Below, in pieces: positions 41,159 to 41,160 of a stretch of DNA of 41,160 bases. The notes below the pieces were generated by a model. That model saw nothing but the letters and a program-made list of their open reading frames with translations. It made no database searches and was not told where the DNA came from. Where the stretch lies: NCBI GenBank assembly GCA_020723085.1, contig DYJN01000035.1, positions 1 to 41,160 of the forward strand. The letters run 5' to 3'. Origin of the DNA: Arcobacter sp. (GTDB taxonomy: Bacteria; Acidobacteriota; Terriglobia; Bryobacterales; Bryobacteraceae). Made by a program: the position numbers and the translations under genes. How positions within the stretch are numbered: the stretch's first letter is position 1; each line of letters opens with the position of its first letter.

Positions 41159-41160
41159 TT

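Noticed and set aside
1-41160. CRISPR arrays, insertion sequences or prophage
   Set aside because: No regularly spaced repeats, transposase motifs or phage structural genes were seen in reading both strands.

Overview
The window is high-GC bacterial DNA (about 70% GC by eye) with short spacers and many ATGA-type stop/start overlaps. It encodes lipid A acyltransferases (lpxA, lpxD), a TonB-dependent receptor, a complete zinc-ribbon-type Isc iron-sulfur operon, a transmembrane Ser/Thr kinase, a very large propeller-type hybrid histidine kinase and two Tat-signal proteins of unknown substrate. This mix fits a Gram-negative Acidobacteriota of the Solibacter/Bryobacter type. That placement is inferred from gene content only. 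No insertion sequence, phage gene or CRISPR array was seen.

Layout. 1-2102 (minus): a CsgG-like exported protein followed by a Ser/Thr kinase cut by the window edge. 2204-7322: a regulator with an HTH and a molybdate-type binding domain (minus), divergent from a TonB receptor that overlaps a fusion of a polytopic membrane region to a THEP1-type NTPase. This is the best candidate for an undescribed uptake system. 7324-12623 (minus): iscR-iscS-iscU-iscA-hscB-hscA-iscX with no ferredoxin gene, behind a good promoter overlapping an Rrf2-like operator. 12918-15924: a Tat-dependent DUF362 protein, divergent from LysR, then a small membrane protein, a PilZ protein and a tiny convergent membrane ORF. 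16076-17298: rfbD and tRNA-Glu, followed by a small AT-rich island.

17502-19770: lpxA and lpxD diverge from a palindromic TATAAT element; a MobB-like P-loop protein is coupled to lpxD. 19714-24554 (minus): hfq-hflX, a JAMM/M67 protease, a frameshifted rhodanese gene, an O-methyltransferase, a CDF metal exporter and a kinase-like protein without a recognisable ATP site. 24781-27915 (plus): a second CDF exporter, polX and a Nudix hydrolase, converging on rph-rdgB (minus). 29430-30497: a Tat-type sugar isomerase-like protein. 30583-36406 (plus): DUF2760, two non-canonical Hsp70 proteins and thiL, tightly coupled. 36366-39944 (minus): the hybrid kinase. 40028-41158 (plus): an unknown helical protein, a DUF71/Dph6-type ATP pyrophosphatase and tRNA-Arg.

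Themes. Sulfur, iron-sulfur and metal handling recur (isc, M67 plus rhodanese, two CDF exporters, the TonB locus). Several genes carry a -10-like hexamer only 6-10 nt before the start codon, suggesting leaderless transcription. Convergent neighbours often overlap at their 3' ends. No gene-free stretch exceeds 300 bases.
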